A stretch of DNA of 35,091 nt from Burkholderia pseudomultivorans (GTDB lineage: Bacteria > Pseudomonadota > Gammaproteobacteria > Burkholderiales > Burkholderiaceae), in NCBI RefSeq assembly GCF_902499075.1, contig NZ_CABVPP010000069.1, positions 1 to 35,091 on the forward strand, in the 5' to 3' direction. How positions within the stretch are numbered: the stretch's first letter is position 1; each line of letters starts with the position of its first letter. Shown here piece by piece: positions 10,191-20,583 of the stretch. The notes beneath the pieces were generated by a model that had not been told where the DNA came from, did no database searches, and saw nothing but the letters and a program-made list of their open reading frames with translations. The position numbers and the translations under genes are program-made.

Positions 10191-12062
10191 TCACGCGGCT
10201 TCCGCCTCCTCCCCGCCCGCCGCCGCGCGCTGCTGCTGCAGCGCCCACATCTGCGCATACAAGCCGTCCGCGCGCACGAGTTCGTCGTGCGTGCCGCGCT
10301 CGACGATCCTGCCGTGGTCCATCACGAGGATCTGCTGCGCATGCACGACCGTCGACAGCCGGTGCGCGATCACGAGCGTGGTCCGGTGCCGCGCGATCTG
10401 GTCCAGTTCGTGCTGGATCGCGCGCTCCGAGCGCGAATCGAGCGCCGACGTCGCCTCGTCGAACAGCAGGATCGGCGGATCCTTCAGCAGCGTGCGCGCG
10501 ATCGCGACGCGCTGCTTCTCGCCGCCCGACAGCTTGAGCCCGCGCTCGCCGACCGGCGTGTCATAACCCTTCGGCAGGCTTTCGATGAAGTCGTGGATGT
10601 GCGCGGCGCGCGCGGCCGCGATCACCTCGTCGCGGGTCGCGGTCGGCCGGCCGTACGCGATGTTGTAGTAGATCGAGTCGTTGAACAGCACGGTGTCCTG
10701 CGGCACGATCCCGATCGACGCGCGCAGCGAGTCCTGCGTGACGTCGCGGATGTCCTGCCCGTCGATCCGGATCGCGCCGCCCGCCTGCCGGTCGAGATCG
10801 TAGAAGCGGAACAGCAGCCGCGACAGCGTCGACTTGCCCGAGCCGCTGTGGCCGACCACGGCCGTCGTCGTGCCCGCGTCGATCGTGAACGTCACGTCGT
10901 GCAAGATCGGCCGCGACGGCTCGTACGCGAAGTTCACGTGCTCGAAGCGCACCTGCGCGCCGGCCACCGCGAGCGGCGGCGCGTCGGGCCGGTCCGCGAC
11001 TTCCCGCGCGGCCGACAGCAGCCCGAACATCCGGTCCATGTCGGTGAGGCTCTGCTTCAGCTCGCGATAGACGACGCCGAGAAAGTTCAGCGGAATGTAC
11101 AGCTGCAGCATGAAGGTATTGATCAGCACCAGGTCGCCGAGCGTCAGCTTGCCGGCGAGCACGCCCTGCGTCGCGCGCCACAGGATGAACACGAGCCCGG
11201 TGCCGATGATCGCCTGCTGGCCGAAGTTCAGCACCGACAGCGAATTCTGCGAGCGGATCGCGGCCTTGCGGTAGCGGCGCAGGTTCTCGTCGTAGCGCTG
11301 CGCTTCCCACTCCTCGTTGCCGAAATACTTGACCGTCTCGTAGTTGATCAGCGAATCGATCGCGCGCGAATTGGCGCGCGAGTCGAGTTCGTTCATCGTG
11401 CGGCGAAAGTGCGTGCGCCAGTTGGTGACCTTCACCGTGAACACGATGTACGTGATCAGCGCGGCGAACGTCACGTATGCGTAATAGGCCTCGTACTTGA
11501 CGACGAAGAAGCCGAGCACGAGCCCGACCTCGACGAGCGTCGGCAGGATACTGTACAGCGAATACGAGATCAGCTGCTGGATGCCGCGCGTGCCGCGCTC
11601 GATGTCGCGCGACATGCCGCCGGTCTGGCGTTCGAGATGAAAGCGCAGCGACAGTCCGTGCAGATGCCGGAACACCTGCAGCGCGAGCTGGCGCACCGCG
11701 CTTTCGGTGACCTTCGAGAACAGGATCTCGCGCAGCTCGGTAAACAGCGACGTCGACAGCCGCACCAGCGCGTACGCGACCACCAGCAACCCGACGCCGC
11801 CCGCGAGCACGATCCCGGCCGACTGCTCCGCACGACCGAGCGCGGTGAGCTGCTGCACGGCCGACAGATGGTCGACGATGCGCTTCATCACGACCGGCAC
11901 GCCGAGGTTCGCGACCTTCGCGCCGATCAGGCAGCCGAGCGCGAGCGCGACGCGCCATTTGTAGGTGGCGAGATACGGCAGCAGCGAACGGATGGTCTGC
12001 CAGTCGTTGCGAGGCCCGGTCGAAGCCGGCGCGGGCTCGCCGGAAGCGGGAAATCGGCGCAT
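10191..12062 (-). CDS. ABC exporter, ATM1/HMT (ABCB) type, fused permease and ATPase
   Basis: The 623-residue half-transporter has an N-terminal ABC type-1 transmembrane domain (about residues 35-330) and a C-terminal ATPase. The ATPase shows Walker A GHSGSGKST, signature LSGGEKQRVAIARTLL, Walker B ILLFDEATSALD and the switch His in VIAHRLSTV. The transmembrane part, for example RALQVFRHLHGLSLRFHLERQTGG-like sequence, resembles the mitochondrial ATM1/HMT1 group, which exports glutathione-bound or sulfur-containing compounds or confers heavy-metal tolerance. A homodimer in the inner membrane is expected. The exact substrate is unknown; an MsbA-like lipid role is less likely because the helix preceding the ATPase is ATM1-like. 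It is divergent from the thioesterase gene. Confidence 0.9.
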   Translation of the reverse strand: MRRFPASGEPAPASTGPRNDWQTIRSLLPYLATYKWRVALALGCLIGAKVANLGVPVVMKRIVDHLSAVQQLTALGRAEQSAGIVLAGGVGLLVVAYALVRLSTSLFTELREILFSKVTESAVRQLALQVFRHLHGLSLRFHLERQTGGMSRDIERGTRGIQQLISYSLYSILPTLVEVGLVLGFFVVKYEAYYAYVTFAALITYIVFTVKVTNWRTHFRRTMNELDSRANSRAIDSLINYETVKYFGNEEWEAQRYDENLRRYRKAAIRSQNSLSVLNFGQQAIIGTGLVFILWRATQGVLAGKLTLGDLVLINTFMLQLYIPLNFLGVVYRELKQSLTDMDRMFGLLSAAREVADRPDAPPLAVAGAQVRFEHVNFAYEPSRPILHDVTFTIDAGTTTAVVGHSGSGKSTLSRLLFRFYDLDRQAGGAIRIDGQDIRDVTQDSLRASIGIVPQDTVLFNDSIYYNIAYGRPTATRDEVIAAARAAHIHDFIESLPKGYDTPVGERGLKLSGGEKQRVAIARTLLKDPPILLFDEATSALDSRSERAIQHELDQIARHRTTLVIAHRLSTVVHAQQILVMDHGRIVERGTHDELVRADGLYAQMWALQQQRAAAGGEEAEAA

Positions 12063-12125
12063 GGGGGGAAGGGTCGGCGGCGGCGCGGGCCGTATGCATC
12101 GGCGGCCGGCTTGCCTGCTTTCTCG

Positions 12126-12145
12126 TACAATTTGCGAACGTTGTA
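12126..12145. promoter_or_regulatory. TACAA-N10-TTGTA dyad in the divergent exporter/thioesterase region
   Basis: An imperfect dyad (TACAA at 12126-12130, TTGTA at 12141-12145) lies in the only AT-rich part of the 176-base gap between the divergent exporter and thioesterase genes. It could be an operator, or each half could be a -10 box (TACAAT on plus, TACAAC on minus). No well-spaced -35 hexamer was found, so the assignment is tentative. Confidence 0.25.
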
Positions 12146-12238
12146 TTGTCGCAGAAGCCGCTTCGCGCCGCTGCCGGCGCCCTCGCCGGCCGGCCGGTGC
12201 GCGGCCGGCGCCTTGATTACAGGATGAAAGCCTCCAAC

Positions 12239-12634
12239 ATGACCGATTCGACCCTCGAACTTCCGCAAAAGCAGCCCGCGCTGCGCGTCGTCCCGCAACC
12301 GCACGACGCGAACGTCCACGGCGACGTGTTCGGCGGCTGGATCATGTCGCAGGTCGACATCGCCGGTTCGATTCCGGCGAGCCAGCGCGCGAACGGCCGC
12401 GTCGCGACGGTCGCGGTCAATTCGTTCGTGTTCAAGCAGCCGGTGTTCGTCGGCGACCTGCTGAGCTTCTTCGCGACCATCACGCGCACCGGCAACACGT
12501 CGATCACGGTCGACGTCGAGGTGTACGCGCAGCGCATGCGCCTGATGGGCGAAGTCGTGAAAGTTACCGAGGCGACGCTGACCTACGTCGCGACCGGCCC
12601 CGACCGCAAGCCGCGGCCGCTGCCGCCGCTCTGA
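12239..12634 (+). CDS. Acyl-CoA thioesterase, hotdog fold (YciA-like)
   Basis: The 131-residue product hydrolyses acyl-CoA thioesters, and the hotdog fold is expected to assemble as a hexamer. The family signature is clear: HDANVHGDVFGGWIMSQVDIAG (active-site region near residues 22-43), then VNSFVFKQPVFVGDLLSF and a final strand VTEATLTYVA. It resembles E. coli YciA and mammalian ACOT7-type single-domain enzymes. The ATG at 12239 is preferred by family similarity; an in-frame ATG at 12224 would add five residues but has no separate ribosome-binding site. Its stop is 20 bases from the convergent nitrate-reductase-associated gene. Confidence 0.9.
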   Translation: MTDSTLELPQKQPALRVVPQPHDANVHGDVFGGWIMSQVDIAGSIPASQRANGRVATVAVNSFVFKQPVFVGDLLSFFATITRTGNTSITVDVEVYAQRMRLMGEVVKVTEATLTYVATGPDRKPRPLPPL

Positions 12635-12653
12635 CGGCCCCGGCGCGCCGCGC

Positions 12654-13136
12654 TCAGTGCGGCGCGGCCAGCCCGAACTCGCGCATCGCGGGCAGGAAAT
12701 CGTGATTGAGCTTCGGCTTGCGCGACAGCTTCACCAGCACGTAGCGCTGGAACGGCGCGAGCTGCTGCCACTGCCCGAGCGCGGGCGCCGGCAGCCCGGC
12801 CAGCGCGCTTTGCTGCACCAGCGCGTCCGGCACCGTTTCGGTGGAGCGCCAGGCCGGCTGCTCGTCGGGCTGGAACCACGACGGTTCGAGATCCGCGTGC
12901 GTGCGCAGCATCTCGAACAGCGCATGGTCGAAGTTCGGCTCGATCGCGGCGTCCTCGTCGGCCGGAAAGCGCGCGAGCAGCCTGCGATCCTCGAGCGGCA
13001 GCATCTGCCACTGTTCGAGCGAGATCCGCAGACCGAAGCGGTCGAGATTGAAACGCACGATCATCGGGATGTACTTGAGGTTTTCCGACGATTCGTGTTC
13101 GAAATTGAATAGCAACGGTGCGTCGCTGAGTCCCAT
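12654..13136 (-). CDS. Conserved nitrate reductase-associated protein (Nitr_red_assoc family)
   Basis: The 160-residue cytoplasmic protein matches my memory of the Nitr_red_assoc family (PF09655-type). It starts with an FNFEHESSENLKYIPM block, then an RFNLDRFGLRISLEQWQMLPLEDR segment, and shows no signal peptide, membrane helix or metal motif. The biochemical role of the family is not known. The family name comes from genomic linkage to assimilatory nitrate reductase, and here the divergent neighbour fdhD supports a link to molybdoenzyme maturation. The ATG at 13136 is chosen because AGG lies 8-10 bases upstream and because residues further up look like non-coding Arg/Pro-rich sequence. Confidence 0.75.
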   Translation of the reverse strand: MGLSDAPLLFNFEHESSENLKYIPMIVRFNLDRFGLRISLEQWQMLPLEDRRLLARFPADEDAAIEPNFDHALFEMLRTHADLEPSWFQPDEQPAWRSTETVPDALVQQSALAGLPAPALGQWQQLAPFQRYVLVKLSRKPKLNHDFLPAMREFGLAAPH

Positions 13137-13258
13137 GATCGTTACCTGACGTGGCGGATGCCGGCGCGGCCGGCCTGCCTGAGGTATTTTAGAACCTCTG
13201 CGCGCGTCCGGCGGCGTCATCGCCGCCCCGGCCGTGGCGCACATCAACGGGAGTGCTC

Positions 13259-14083
13259 GTGAATCCGACTGAAACCGCCGAACCGCGCGGGGCGATCGAA
13301 CTGTCCGTGCAGCGCACGCGCGGCGGCGCGGTCGTCACCGCGCACGACTACGTCGGCCAGGAATGGCCGGTCGCGCTCGTCTTCAACGGCATTTCGCATG
13401 CGGTGATGATGTGCACGCCGTGCGACCTCGACGCGTTCGCGGTCGGTTTCGCGATCTCGGAAGGGATCGTCGAGCGCGGCAGCGACATCAAGGACATCGA
13501 GGTGTTCCTGCATGCCGACGCGCCGATGCCGTATGCGGAAGTGCATCTGGAGGTCGTCCAGCAGGCGTTCGCCGCGCTGAAGGACCGGCGCCGCGCGCTC
13601 GCCGGCCGCACCGGCTGCGGCGTGTGCGGGATCGAAAGCATCGACCTGCTCGACCTCGCGCCCGAGCGCGTGCCCGATACCGGCTTTCTCGCGCGCCTCG
13701 CGCCCGACGCGCTGTCGCGCGCGGCGCATGCGCTGCCCGCGCACCAGGCGCTCACGCAACTCACCGGCGGCCTGCACGCGGCCGCATGGTGCGACGCAAC
13801 AGGCGCGATCCGCACCGCGTTCGAGGACGTCGGCCGCCACAATGCGCTAGACAAGCTGATCGGCTCGCTCGTGCTGTCGCGCGCCGACACCGCCGACGGC
13901 TTCGTGTTCCTGTCGAGCCGCGCGAGCTACGAGCTGGTACGCAAGGCCGCGCGCGTCGGCATCCCGATGGTCGCGACCATTTCCGCGCCGTCGTCGCTCG
14001 CGATCGACATCGCGAAAGCGGCCGGCCTGCGGCTCGTCAGCTTCTGCCGCGAAACCGGCCACGTCGACTACGGCACCGCGTAA
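13259..14083 (+). CDS. fdhD: Formate dehydrogenase accessory sulfurtransferase FdhD
   Basis: FdhD (274 aa) passes sulfur from the IscS cysteine desulfurase to the molybdenum cofactor of formate dehydrogenases, which is needed for their activity. The key redox/sulfur-carrying CxxC is present as Cys120 and Cys123 in GRTGCGVCGIES. Other family blocks are FNGISHAVMMCTPCDLDAFAVGFAISEGI, the AFEDVGRHNALDKLIG cofactor loop and FLSSRASYELVRKAARVGIP. The GTG at 13259 is chosen because GGGAG (13249-13253) stands five bases before it; the upstream GTG at 13253 overlaps that site. No formate dehydrogenase gene lies in the window. It is divergent from the nitrate-reductase-associated gene and convergent with the crotonase gene. 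Confidence 0.95.
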   Translation: MNPTETAEPRGAIELSVQRTRGGAVVTAHDYVGQEWPVALVFNGISHAVMMCTPCDLDAFAVGFAISEGIVERGSDIKDIEVFLHADAPMPYAEVHLEVVQQAFAALKDRRRALAGRTGCGVCGIESIDLLDLAPERVPDTGFLARLAPDALSRAAHALPAHQALTQLTGGLHAAAWCDATGAIRTAFEDVGRHNALDKLIGSLVLSRADTADGFVFLSSRASYELVRKAARVGIPMVATISAPSSLAIDIAKAAGLRLVSFCRETGHVDYGTA

Positions 14084-14105
14084 GTGCGCGGCGCCGCGCC
14101 GTCCG

Positions 14106-14873
14106 TCAGTCGAACTGACGGAAATCCGGCTTGCGCTTCTCGAAGAACGCCGTCATCGCCTCGCGCGCCTCCGGTGCGCGCAGCATCGCGGCGAAGTGGC
14201 CCGCCTCCTCGGTCATCCGCGCGGCCACGGTCACGCCGCCCGTATCCTTCAGCAGCGCCTTCGTCACGCGCAGCGACGACGCCGGCAGCGCCGCGAGTTT
14301 CGCGGCCTGCTTCGCGGCGAACGCGTCCAGTTCGGCCGCCGGCAGCACGCGGTTGACGATGCCGATCCGGTGCGCTTCGAGCGCATCGAACGCCTCGCCG
14401 AGCAGCAGCTTCTCGGCTGCGACCTGATGGCCGGCGAGGCGCGGCAGCAGCACGCTCGACGCGGCTTCCGGGCACAGCCCGAGCTGCGCGAACGGCAGCG
14501 AGAACGTCGCGGTGTCGGCCGCATAGACGAGGTCGCAGTGCAGCAGCATCGTCACGCCGACGCCGATCGCGATGCCCGGCACCGCCGCGACGACCGGCTT
14601 GCTCGCGCCGCTGATGCGCGCGAGAAACTGGAAGACCGACGCGTTCTCGTCCTTCGGCGGCGACTTCAGGAAATCCTCCAGATCGTTCCCCGCGCTGAAG
14701 TTGCCGTCGCTGCCGCGCAACAGGATCGCGCGGACCGCCTTGTCCTCCTGCGCGTCGGCCAGCGCATCGGCCATCGTCTGATACATCGCCGCCGTCAGCG
14801 CGTTCTTCTTCGCCGGGCGCGCGATCGTGATCGTCATCACGCCGTCGGCGCGTTCCACCAGGATATCCGTCAC
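14106..14873 (-). CDS. Enoyl-CoA hydratase/isomerase (crotonase family)
   Basis: The 255-residue crotonase has the oxyanion-hole segments RGSDGNFSAGNDLEDF (about residues 53-68) and VPGIAIGVGVTMLLHCDLVYA (about 98-118). The active-site loop reads LGLCPEAASS. It has a single Glu in the place where isomerase-type members carry one, and lacks the paired Glu arrangement of classical hydratases. A delta3,delta2-enoyl-CoA isomerase or related activity in degradation of unsaturated fatty acids is therefore as likely as simple hydration. The GTG at 14873 has GGAG six bases upstream. It follows the thiolase gene but is separated from it by an intrinsic terminator, so it may have its own promoter or depend on read-through. 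Confidence 0.88.
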   Translation of the reverse strand: MTDILVERADGVMTITIARPAKKNALTAAMYQTMADALADAQEDKAVRAILLRGSDGNFSAGNDLEDFLKSPPKDENASVFQFLARISGASKPVVAAVPGIAIGVGVTMLLHCDLVYAADTATFSLPFAQLGLCPEAASSVLLPRLAGHQVAAEKLLLGEAFDALEAHRIGIVNRVLPAAELDAFAAKQAAKLAALPASSLRVTKALLKDTGGVTVAARMTEEAGHFAAMLRAPEAREAMTAFFEKRKPDFRQFD

Positions 14874-14906
14874 TACCGTCTCCTTTGACTGTCCTCTGTC
14901 GGAATG

Positions 14907-14942
14907 AAAAAGCGGTGCGCAAGCTCGTGGCTCGCGCACCGC
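14907..14942 (-). terminator. Intrinsic terminator after the thiolase gene
   Basis: GCGGTGCGC (14912-14920) pairs perfectly with GCGCACCGC (14934-14942) around a 13-base loop. On the minus strand the stem is followed by five T (14907-14911). It stands 22 bases beyond the thiolase stop and separates the fatty-acid operon from the downstream crotonase gene. Confidence 0.7.
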
Positions 14943-14964
14943 CGTCGCTACCGTGCCGCCCCGC

Positions 14965-16164
<1,200 letters not shown>

Positions 16165-16190
16165 TTGAAACTCCTTGCCTTATCGCTCGC

Positions 16191-18626
16191 TCAGTTACGC
16201 ACCGGCTTGCCGGTCTGCAACATGCCCATGATCCGTTCCTGCGTCTTCTGCGTGCCGAGCAGCTCGACGAACGCGCGACGCTCGAGCGCCAGCAGCCATT
16301 CCTCGTCGACCAGGCTGCCCGCCTCGACGTCGCCGCCGCACACCGCTTCGGCGATGCGGCTCGCGATCAGGTAGTCGTGGTCGCTGATGAAGCGGCCGTC
16401 GCGCATGTTGACGAGCTGCGCCTTGATCGTCGAGATCGCCGAGCGGCCCGCGACCGGCACGTCCTTCGCCTTCAGCGGCGCGCGGTAGCCGGTAGCGGCG
16501 AGGGCGCGCGCTTCCTTCTTCGCGACGTCGAGCAGCTCGAACACGTTGAAGACGATCGTGTCCGACGGCTTCACGTAGCCCATCGCGCGCGCATCGTGCG
16601 CCGACGACGATACCTTGGCCATCGCGGCGTTCTCGAACGACTTCGTGACGAACTTCAGGATGTCGGTGGTCGCGTTCGCGGCGGTGGCGGCGTCCGCCGC
16701 GCGCAGCGCCGCTTCCTTCAGGCCGCCGCCCGCCGGCACGAGGCCGACGCCCACTTCGACGAGGCCGATGTAGCTCTCGACGTGCACGACGCGCTTCGCG
16801 CTGTGCAGCATCAGCTCGCACCCGCCGCCGAGCGCGATGCCCGACACGGCCGCGACGACCGGCACGTTCGCGTACTTCACGCGCATCATGCCGTCCTGGA
16901 ACTTCTTCACGAACGGCTCGATGCCCTTCGCGCCGCCCATCATGAACGCGGGCATCGCCTCCTCGAGGTTCGCGCCGGCCGAGAACGGGCCGCCCGGCGT
17001 GCCGAGCTTCAGCGAGGTCGGCTGCCAGATCACGACGCCCTGGTAGTCCTTCTCCGCGAGTTCGATCGCCTGCACGAGGCCGTCGATCACGCTCGGCCCG
17101 ATGGTGTTCATCTTCGACTTGAACGACACGATCACGACGTCGTCCTCGCCCGCGCGGTCGTCGACCCAGGCGCGCACTGCGTCGGTCTCGAACAGCGTCT
17201 TGCCGTAGGTCTTCGGATCCGCGCCGGCTTCACCGAGCAGCGGCGCACGGAACACCTGCTTCCGATAGACGGCGAGGTCCGAACGCGGCACGAAGCGCTT
17301 CGACGCCGGCGCCCACGAGCCTTCGGCGGTGTGCACGCCGCCCTTCTCGGCGACCGCGCCTTCGAGTACCCACGACGGCAGCGGCACGTTCGCGAGCGCC
17401 TTGCCGGCCGCGATGTCTTCCTGCACCCACTCGGCGACCTGCTTCCAGCCGGCGGCCTGCCAGCCTTCGAACGGGCCTTCGTTCCAGCCGAAGCCCCAGC
17501 GGATCGCGAGGTCGACGTCGCGCGCGTTGTCGGCGATCGATTCGAGATGCACGCCGATGTAGTGGAACACGTCGCGGAAGATCGACCACAGGAATTGCGC
17601 GTGCGGATGGTTGGTCTCGCGCAGCAGCTTCAGGCGCTCGGCCGGCGGACGCTTCAGGATGCGCGCGACGGTCTCGTCGGCCTTCGCGCCCGCATCGACG
17701 TAGCTACCCGTCTTCGCGTCGAGCACCTTGATCGCCTTGCCTTCCTTCTTGTAGAAGCCGCCGCCCGTCTTCTGGCCGAGCGCGCCCTGCTTCACCAGCT
17801 CGGCGAGCACGGCGGGCGTCTGGTAGACCGGGAAGAACGGATCGTCGGCGAGGTTGTCCTGCATCGTCTTGATCACGTGCGCCATCGTGTCGAGGCCGAC
17901 CACGTCCGCGGTGCGGAACGTCGCCGACTTCGCGCGGCCGAGGCGGCTGCCGGTCAGGTCGTCGACTTCGTCGAAGCGCAGCCCGAACTTGCCGGCCTCG
18001 GCGATCACCGCGAGGATCGAGAAGATGCCGACGCGGTTCGCGATGAAGTTCGGCGTGTCCTTCGCGCGCACCACGCCCTTGCCGACGACGCTCGTGAGGA
18101 ACGTCTCGAGCTGGTCGAGGATTTCCGGACGCGTGTGCGCGGTCGGGATCAGCTCGACGAGGTGCATGTAGCGCGGCGGGTTGAAGAAGTGCACGCCGCA
18201 GAAGCGCGCCTTCAGCTCGTCGGAGAAACCTTCGGACAGCTTGGTGATCGACAGGCCCGACGTGTTGGTCGCGAAGATCGCGTTCGGCGCGATGTGCGGC
18301 GCGACCTTCTTGTACAGGTCGTGCTTCCAGTCCATCCGCTCGGCGATCGCCTCGATCACGACGTCGCACTCGGCGAGCTTCGCGATGTCGTCCTCGTAGT
18401 TCGCGGCCTCGAGGTATTTCGCGTCTTCCTTCACGCCGAACGGCGCGGGCGACAGCTTCTTCAGGTTCTCGATCGCCTTCAGCGCGATCGCATTCTTCGG
18501 GCCTTCCTTGGCCGGCAGGTCGAACAGCAGCACGGGCACGCGCGCATTGACGAGATGCGCGGCGATCTGCGCGCCCATCACGCCGGCGCCCAGCACGGCG
18601 ACCTTGCGAATCAGGAAATTGCTCAC
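16191..18626 (-). CDS. 3-hydroxyacyl-CoA dehydrogenase / enoyl-CoA hydratase bifunctional protein
   Basis: The 811-residue protein joins two beta-oxidation activities in the order dehydrogenase then hydratase, the reverse of FadB. The N-terminal Rossmann domain has VAVLGAGVMG (Gly13, Gly15, Gly18) and the catalytic His in GVHFFNPPRYMHLVELIPT. A helical 3HCDH C-domain follows (NFIANRVGIF onward). The C-terminal crotonase domain starts around residue 490 and includes FSAGANLEEA, AAVSGIALGGGCELMLHS and a GLVEVGVGLVPAGGG active-site loop. The GTG at 18626 has GGAG seven bases upstream. The gene sits between the acyl-CoA dehydrogenase (112 bases upstream) and the thiolase, an arrangement that gives a full beta-oxidation cycle. 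Confidence 0.94.
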   Translation of the reverse strand: MSNFLIRKVAVLGAGVMGAQIAAHLVNARVPVLLFDLPAKEGPKNAIALKAIENLKKLSPAPFGVKEDAKYLEAANYEDDIAKLAECDVVIEAIAERMDWKHDLYKKVAPHIAPNAIFATNTSGLSITKLSEGFSDELKARFCGVHFFNPPRYMHLVELIPTAHTRPEILDQLETFLTSVVGKGVVRAKDTPNFIANRVGIFSILAVIAEAGKFGLRFDEVDDLTGSRLGRAKSATFRTADVVGLDTMAHVIKTMQDNLADDPFFPVYQTPAVLAELVKQGALGQKTGGGFYKKEGKAIKVLDAKTGSYVDAGAKADETVARILKRPPAERLKLLRETNHPHAQFLWSIFRDVFHYIGVHLESIADNARDVDLAIRWGFGWNEGPFEGWQAAGWKQVAEWVQEDIAAGKALANVPLPSWVLEGAVAEKGGVHTAEGSWAPASKRFVPRSDLAVYRKQVFRAPLLGEAGADPKTYGKTLFETDAVRAWVDDRAGEDDVVIVSFKSKMNTIGPSVIDGLVQAIELAEKDYQGVVIWQPTSLKLGTPGGPFSAGANLEEAMPAFMMGGAKGIEPFVKKFQDGMMRVKYANVPVVAAVSGIALGGGCELMLHSAKRVVHVESYIGLVEVGVGLVPAGGGLKEAALRAADAATAANATTDILKFVTKSFENAAMAKVSSSAHDARAMGYVKPSDTIVFNVFELLDVAKKEARALAATGYRAPLKAKDVPVAGRSAISTIKAQLVNMRDGRFISDHDYLIASRIAEAVCGGDVEAGSLVDEEWLLALERRAFVELLGTQKTQERIMGMLQTGKPVRN

Positions 18627-18738
18627 GGGATGTCTCCGGATAATGTCGTGCAGCGCGGATTGGGTGGGCTGCACGGCGAAGTGAGTACCAGGAACCGTTG
18701 CGTTCGGGCGGCGCGCTCGCGCCCCGCCCGGACTCGCG

Positions 18739-20526
18739 TCAGAACAGCGATTCGTCGACTTCCATCAGCGTCTTCGAACCGGCGCGCGCGGCGCGGATCG
18801 TCGCGGCCGTTTCCGGCAGCAGGCGCGCGAAGTAGAAGCGCGCCGTCGCGAGCTTCGACTTGTAGAACGGATCACCCGACGCTTCGTTGTCGAGCGCGAG
18901 GCGCGCCATGCGGGCCCAGAAGTACGAGAACACCAGGTGGCCGACGGTGCGCAGGTACGGCACGGCGGCGGCGCCGACTTCGTCCGGGTTCTGCATCGCC
19001 TTCATGCCGATTTCCATCGTCAGCTTCTGCACCTTCTCGCCGATGTCCGCGAGCGGGTTGATGAACTCGGCCATCTCCGGCTTCACGCCTTCGGCTTCCG
19101 CGAATTCCGTGACGAGCTTGCCGAACTTCTTCAGCTTCGCGCCCATGTCGCCGAGCACCTTGCGGCCGAGCAGGTCGAGCGACTGGATCGAGTTCGTGCC
19201 TTCGTAGATCATGTTGATCCGCGCGTCGCGCACGTACTGCTCCATCCCCCACTCGGAGATGAAGCCGTGGCCGCCGTAGATCTGCATCGCGTGGTTGGTC
19301 GACTCGAACGCGTTGTCGGTCAGGAACGCCTTGATGATCGGCGTGAGCAGCGCGACGAGGTCGGCCGCTTCCTTGCGCACCGCTTCGTCGGCGTGCGACA
19401 GCTCCTTGTCGATCTGCAGCGCGGACCAGTACGTGAACGCGCGCGCGCCTTCCGCGTACGCCTTCTGCGTGAGCAGCATGCGGCGCACGTCCGGGTGCAC
19501 GATGATCGGGTCGGCCGGCTTGTCCGGCGCCTTCGGGCCCGTCAGCGAGCGCATCTGCAGACGCTCCTTCGCATACGCGAGCGAGTTCTGGTACGCGACT
19601 TCGGTGAGGCCGAGGCCCTGCATGCCGACGCCCAGGCGCGCGGCGTTCATCATCACGAACATCGCGTTGAGGCCCTTGTTCGGCTCGCCGACCATCCAGC
19701 CCTTCGCGTTGTCGAGGTTCATCACGCAGGTCGAGTTGCCGTGGATGCCCATCTTGTGCTCGATCGAGCCGCACTTGATGCCGTTGCGCTCGCCCGGCTC
19801 GCCGGCCGCATCGGGGATGAACTTCGGCACGATGAACAGCGAGATCCCCTTCGTGCCCTGCGGCGCGTCCGGCAGGCGCGCGAGCACGAGGTGGATGATG
19901 TTCTTCGACATGTCGTGCTCGCCGCTCGAGATGAAGATCTTCGTGCCGCTGATCGAGTACGAGCCGTCGCCGTTCGGCTCGGCCTTGGTGCGCAGGATGC
20001 CGAGGTCGGTGCCGCAGTGCGGCTCGGTCAGGCACATCGTGCCCGTCCATTCGCCCGACACGAGCTTCGGCAGATACTGCTGCTGGAGTTCCGGCGCGCC
20101 GTGCGCGTGCAGGCATTCGTAGGCGCCGTGCGACAGGCCCGGATACATCGTCCAGGCCTGGTTCGCCGAGTTCAGCATTTCGTACAGCGCGTTGTTCACG
20201 AACGCGGGCAGGCCCTGGCCGCCGTAGTCCGGATCGCAGCCGAGCGCCGGCCAGCCGGCCTCGACGTACTGCCGATACGCTTCCTTGAAGCCGGTCGGCG
20301 TCTTCACGACGCCGTCGCCTTCATACGTGCAGCCTTCGCGGTCGCCGACCTGGTTCAGCGGAAACAGCACCTCGGCGCAGAACTTGCCCGCCTCTTCGAG
20401 GACCTGGTTGATCGTGTCGGCGTCGAGATCCGCATGCTTGGGCATTTGCTTGAGCTCGGCTTCGACGTTCAGAAGCTCGTGCAACACGAATTGCATGTCG
20501 CGCAGCGGCGCGGCGTACTGTCCCAT
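18739..20526 (-). CDS. Acyl-CoA dehydrogenase, long C-terminal-domain type
   Basis: The 595-residue flavoprotein performs the first, FAD-dependent dehydrogenation of acyl-CoA. It has an extra N-terminal segment (YAAPLRDMQFVLHELL), the central FAD-binding TGTMCLTEPHCGTDLG (about residues 161-176), GTKIFISSGEHD, and the catalytic base Glu442 in INMIYEGTNSIQ. A C-terminal extension of about 120 residues is typical of the larger acyl-CoA dehydrogenases. GGAG lies six bases before the ATG at 20526. The TetR gene stops 57 bases upstream, suggesting cotranscription. The chain-length preference cannot be read from sequence. Confidence 0.94.
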   Translation of the reverse strand: MGQYAAPLRDMQFVLHELLNVEAELKQMPKHADLDADTINQVLEEAGKFCAEVLFPLNQVGDREGCTYEGDGVVKTPTGFKEAYRQYVEAGWPALGCDPDYGGQGLPAFVNNALYEMLNSANQAWTMYPGLSHGAYECLHAHGAPELQQQYLPKLVSGEWTGTMCLTEPHCGTDLGILRTKAEPNGDGSYSISGTKIFISSGEHDMSKNIIHLVLARLPDAPQGTKGISLFIVPKFIPDAAGEPGERNGIKCGSIEHKMGIHGNSTCVMNLDNAKGWMVGEPNKGLNAMFVMMNAARLGVGMQGLGLTEVAYQNSLAYAKERLQMRSLTGPKAPDKPADPIIVHPDVRRMLLTQKAYAEGARAFTYWSALQIDKELSHADEAVRKEAADLVALLTPIIKAFLTDNAFESTNHAMQIYGGHGFISEWGMEQYVRDARINMIYEGTNSIQSLDLLGRKVLGDMGAKLKKFGKLVTEFAEAEGVKPEMAEFINPLADIGEKVQKLTMEIGMKAMQNPDEVGAAAVPYLRTVGHLVFSYFWARMARLALDNEASGDPFYKSKLATARFYFARLLPETAATIRAARAGSKTLMEVDESLF

Positions 20527-20583
20527 GACTCTCTCCAAAGGTGGGCAATCGGCTCAAGCTCCAGGCGGGCGGATCACGCGCCG

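Noticed and set aside
14084-14105. Possible terminator between convergent fdhD and the crotonase gene
   Set aside because: The 22-base gap is GC-rich and self-complementary (GCGGCGCCGC) but has no T-run on either strand.
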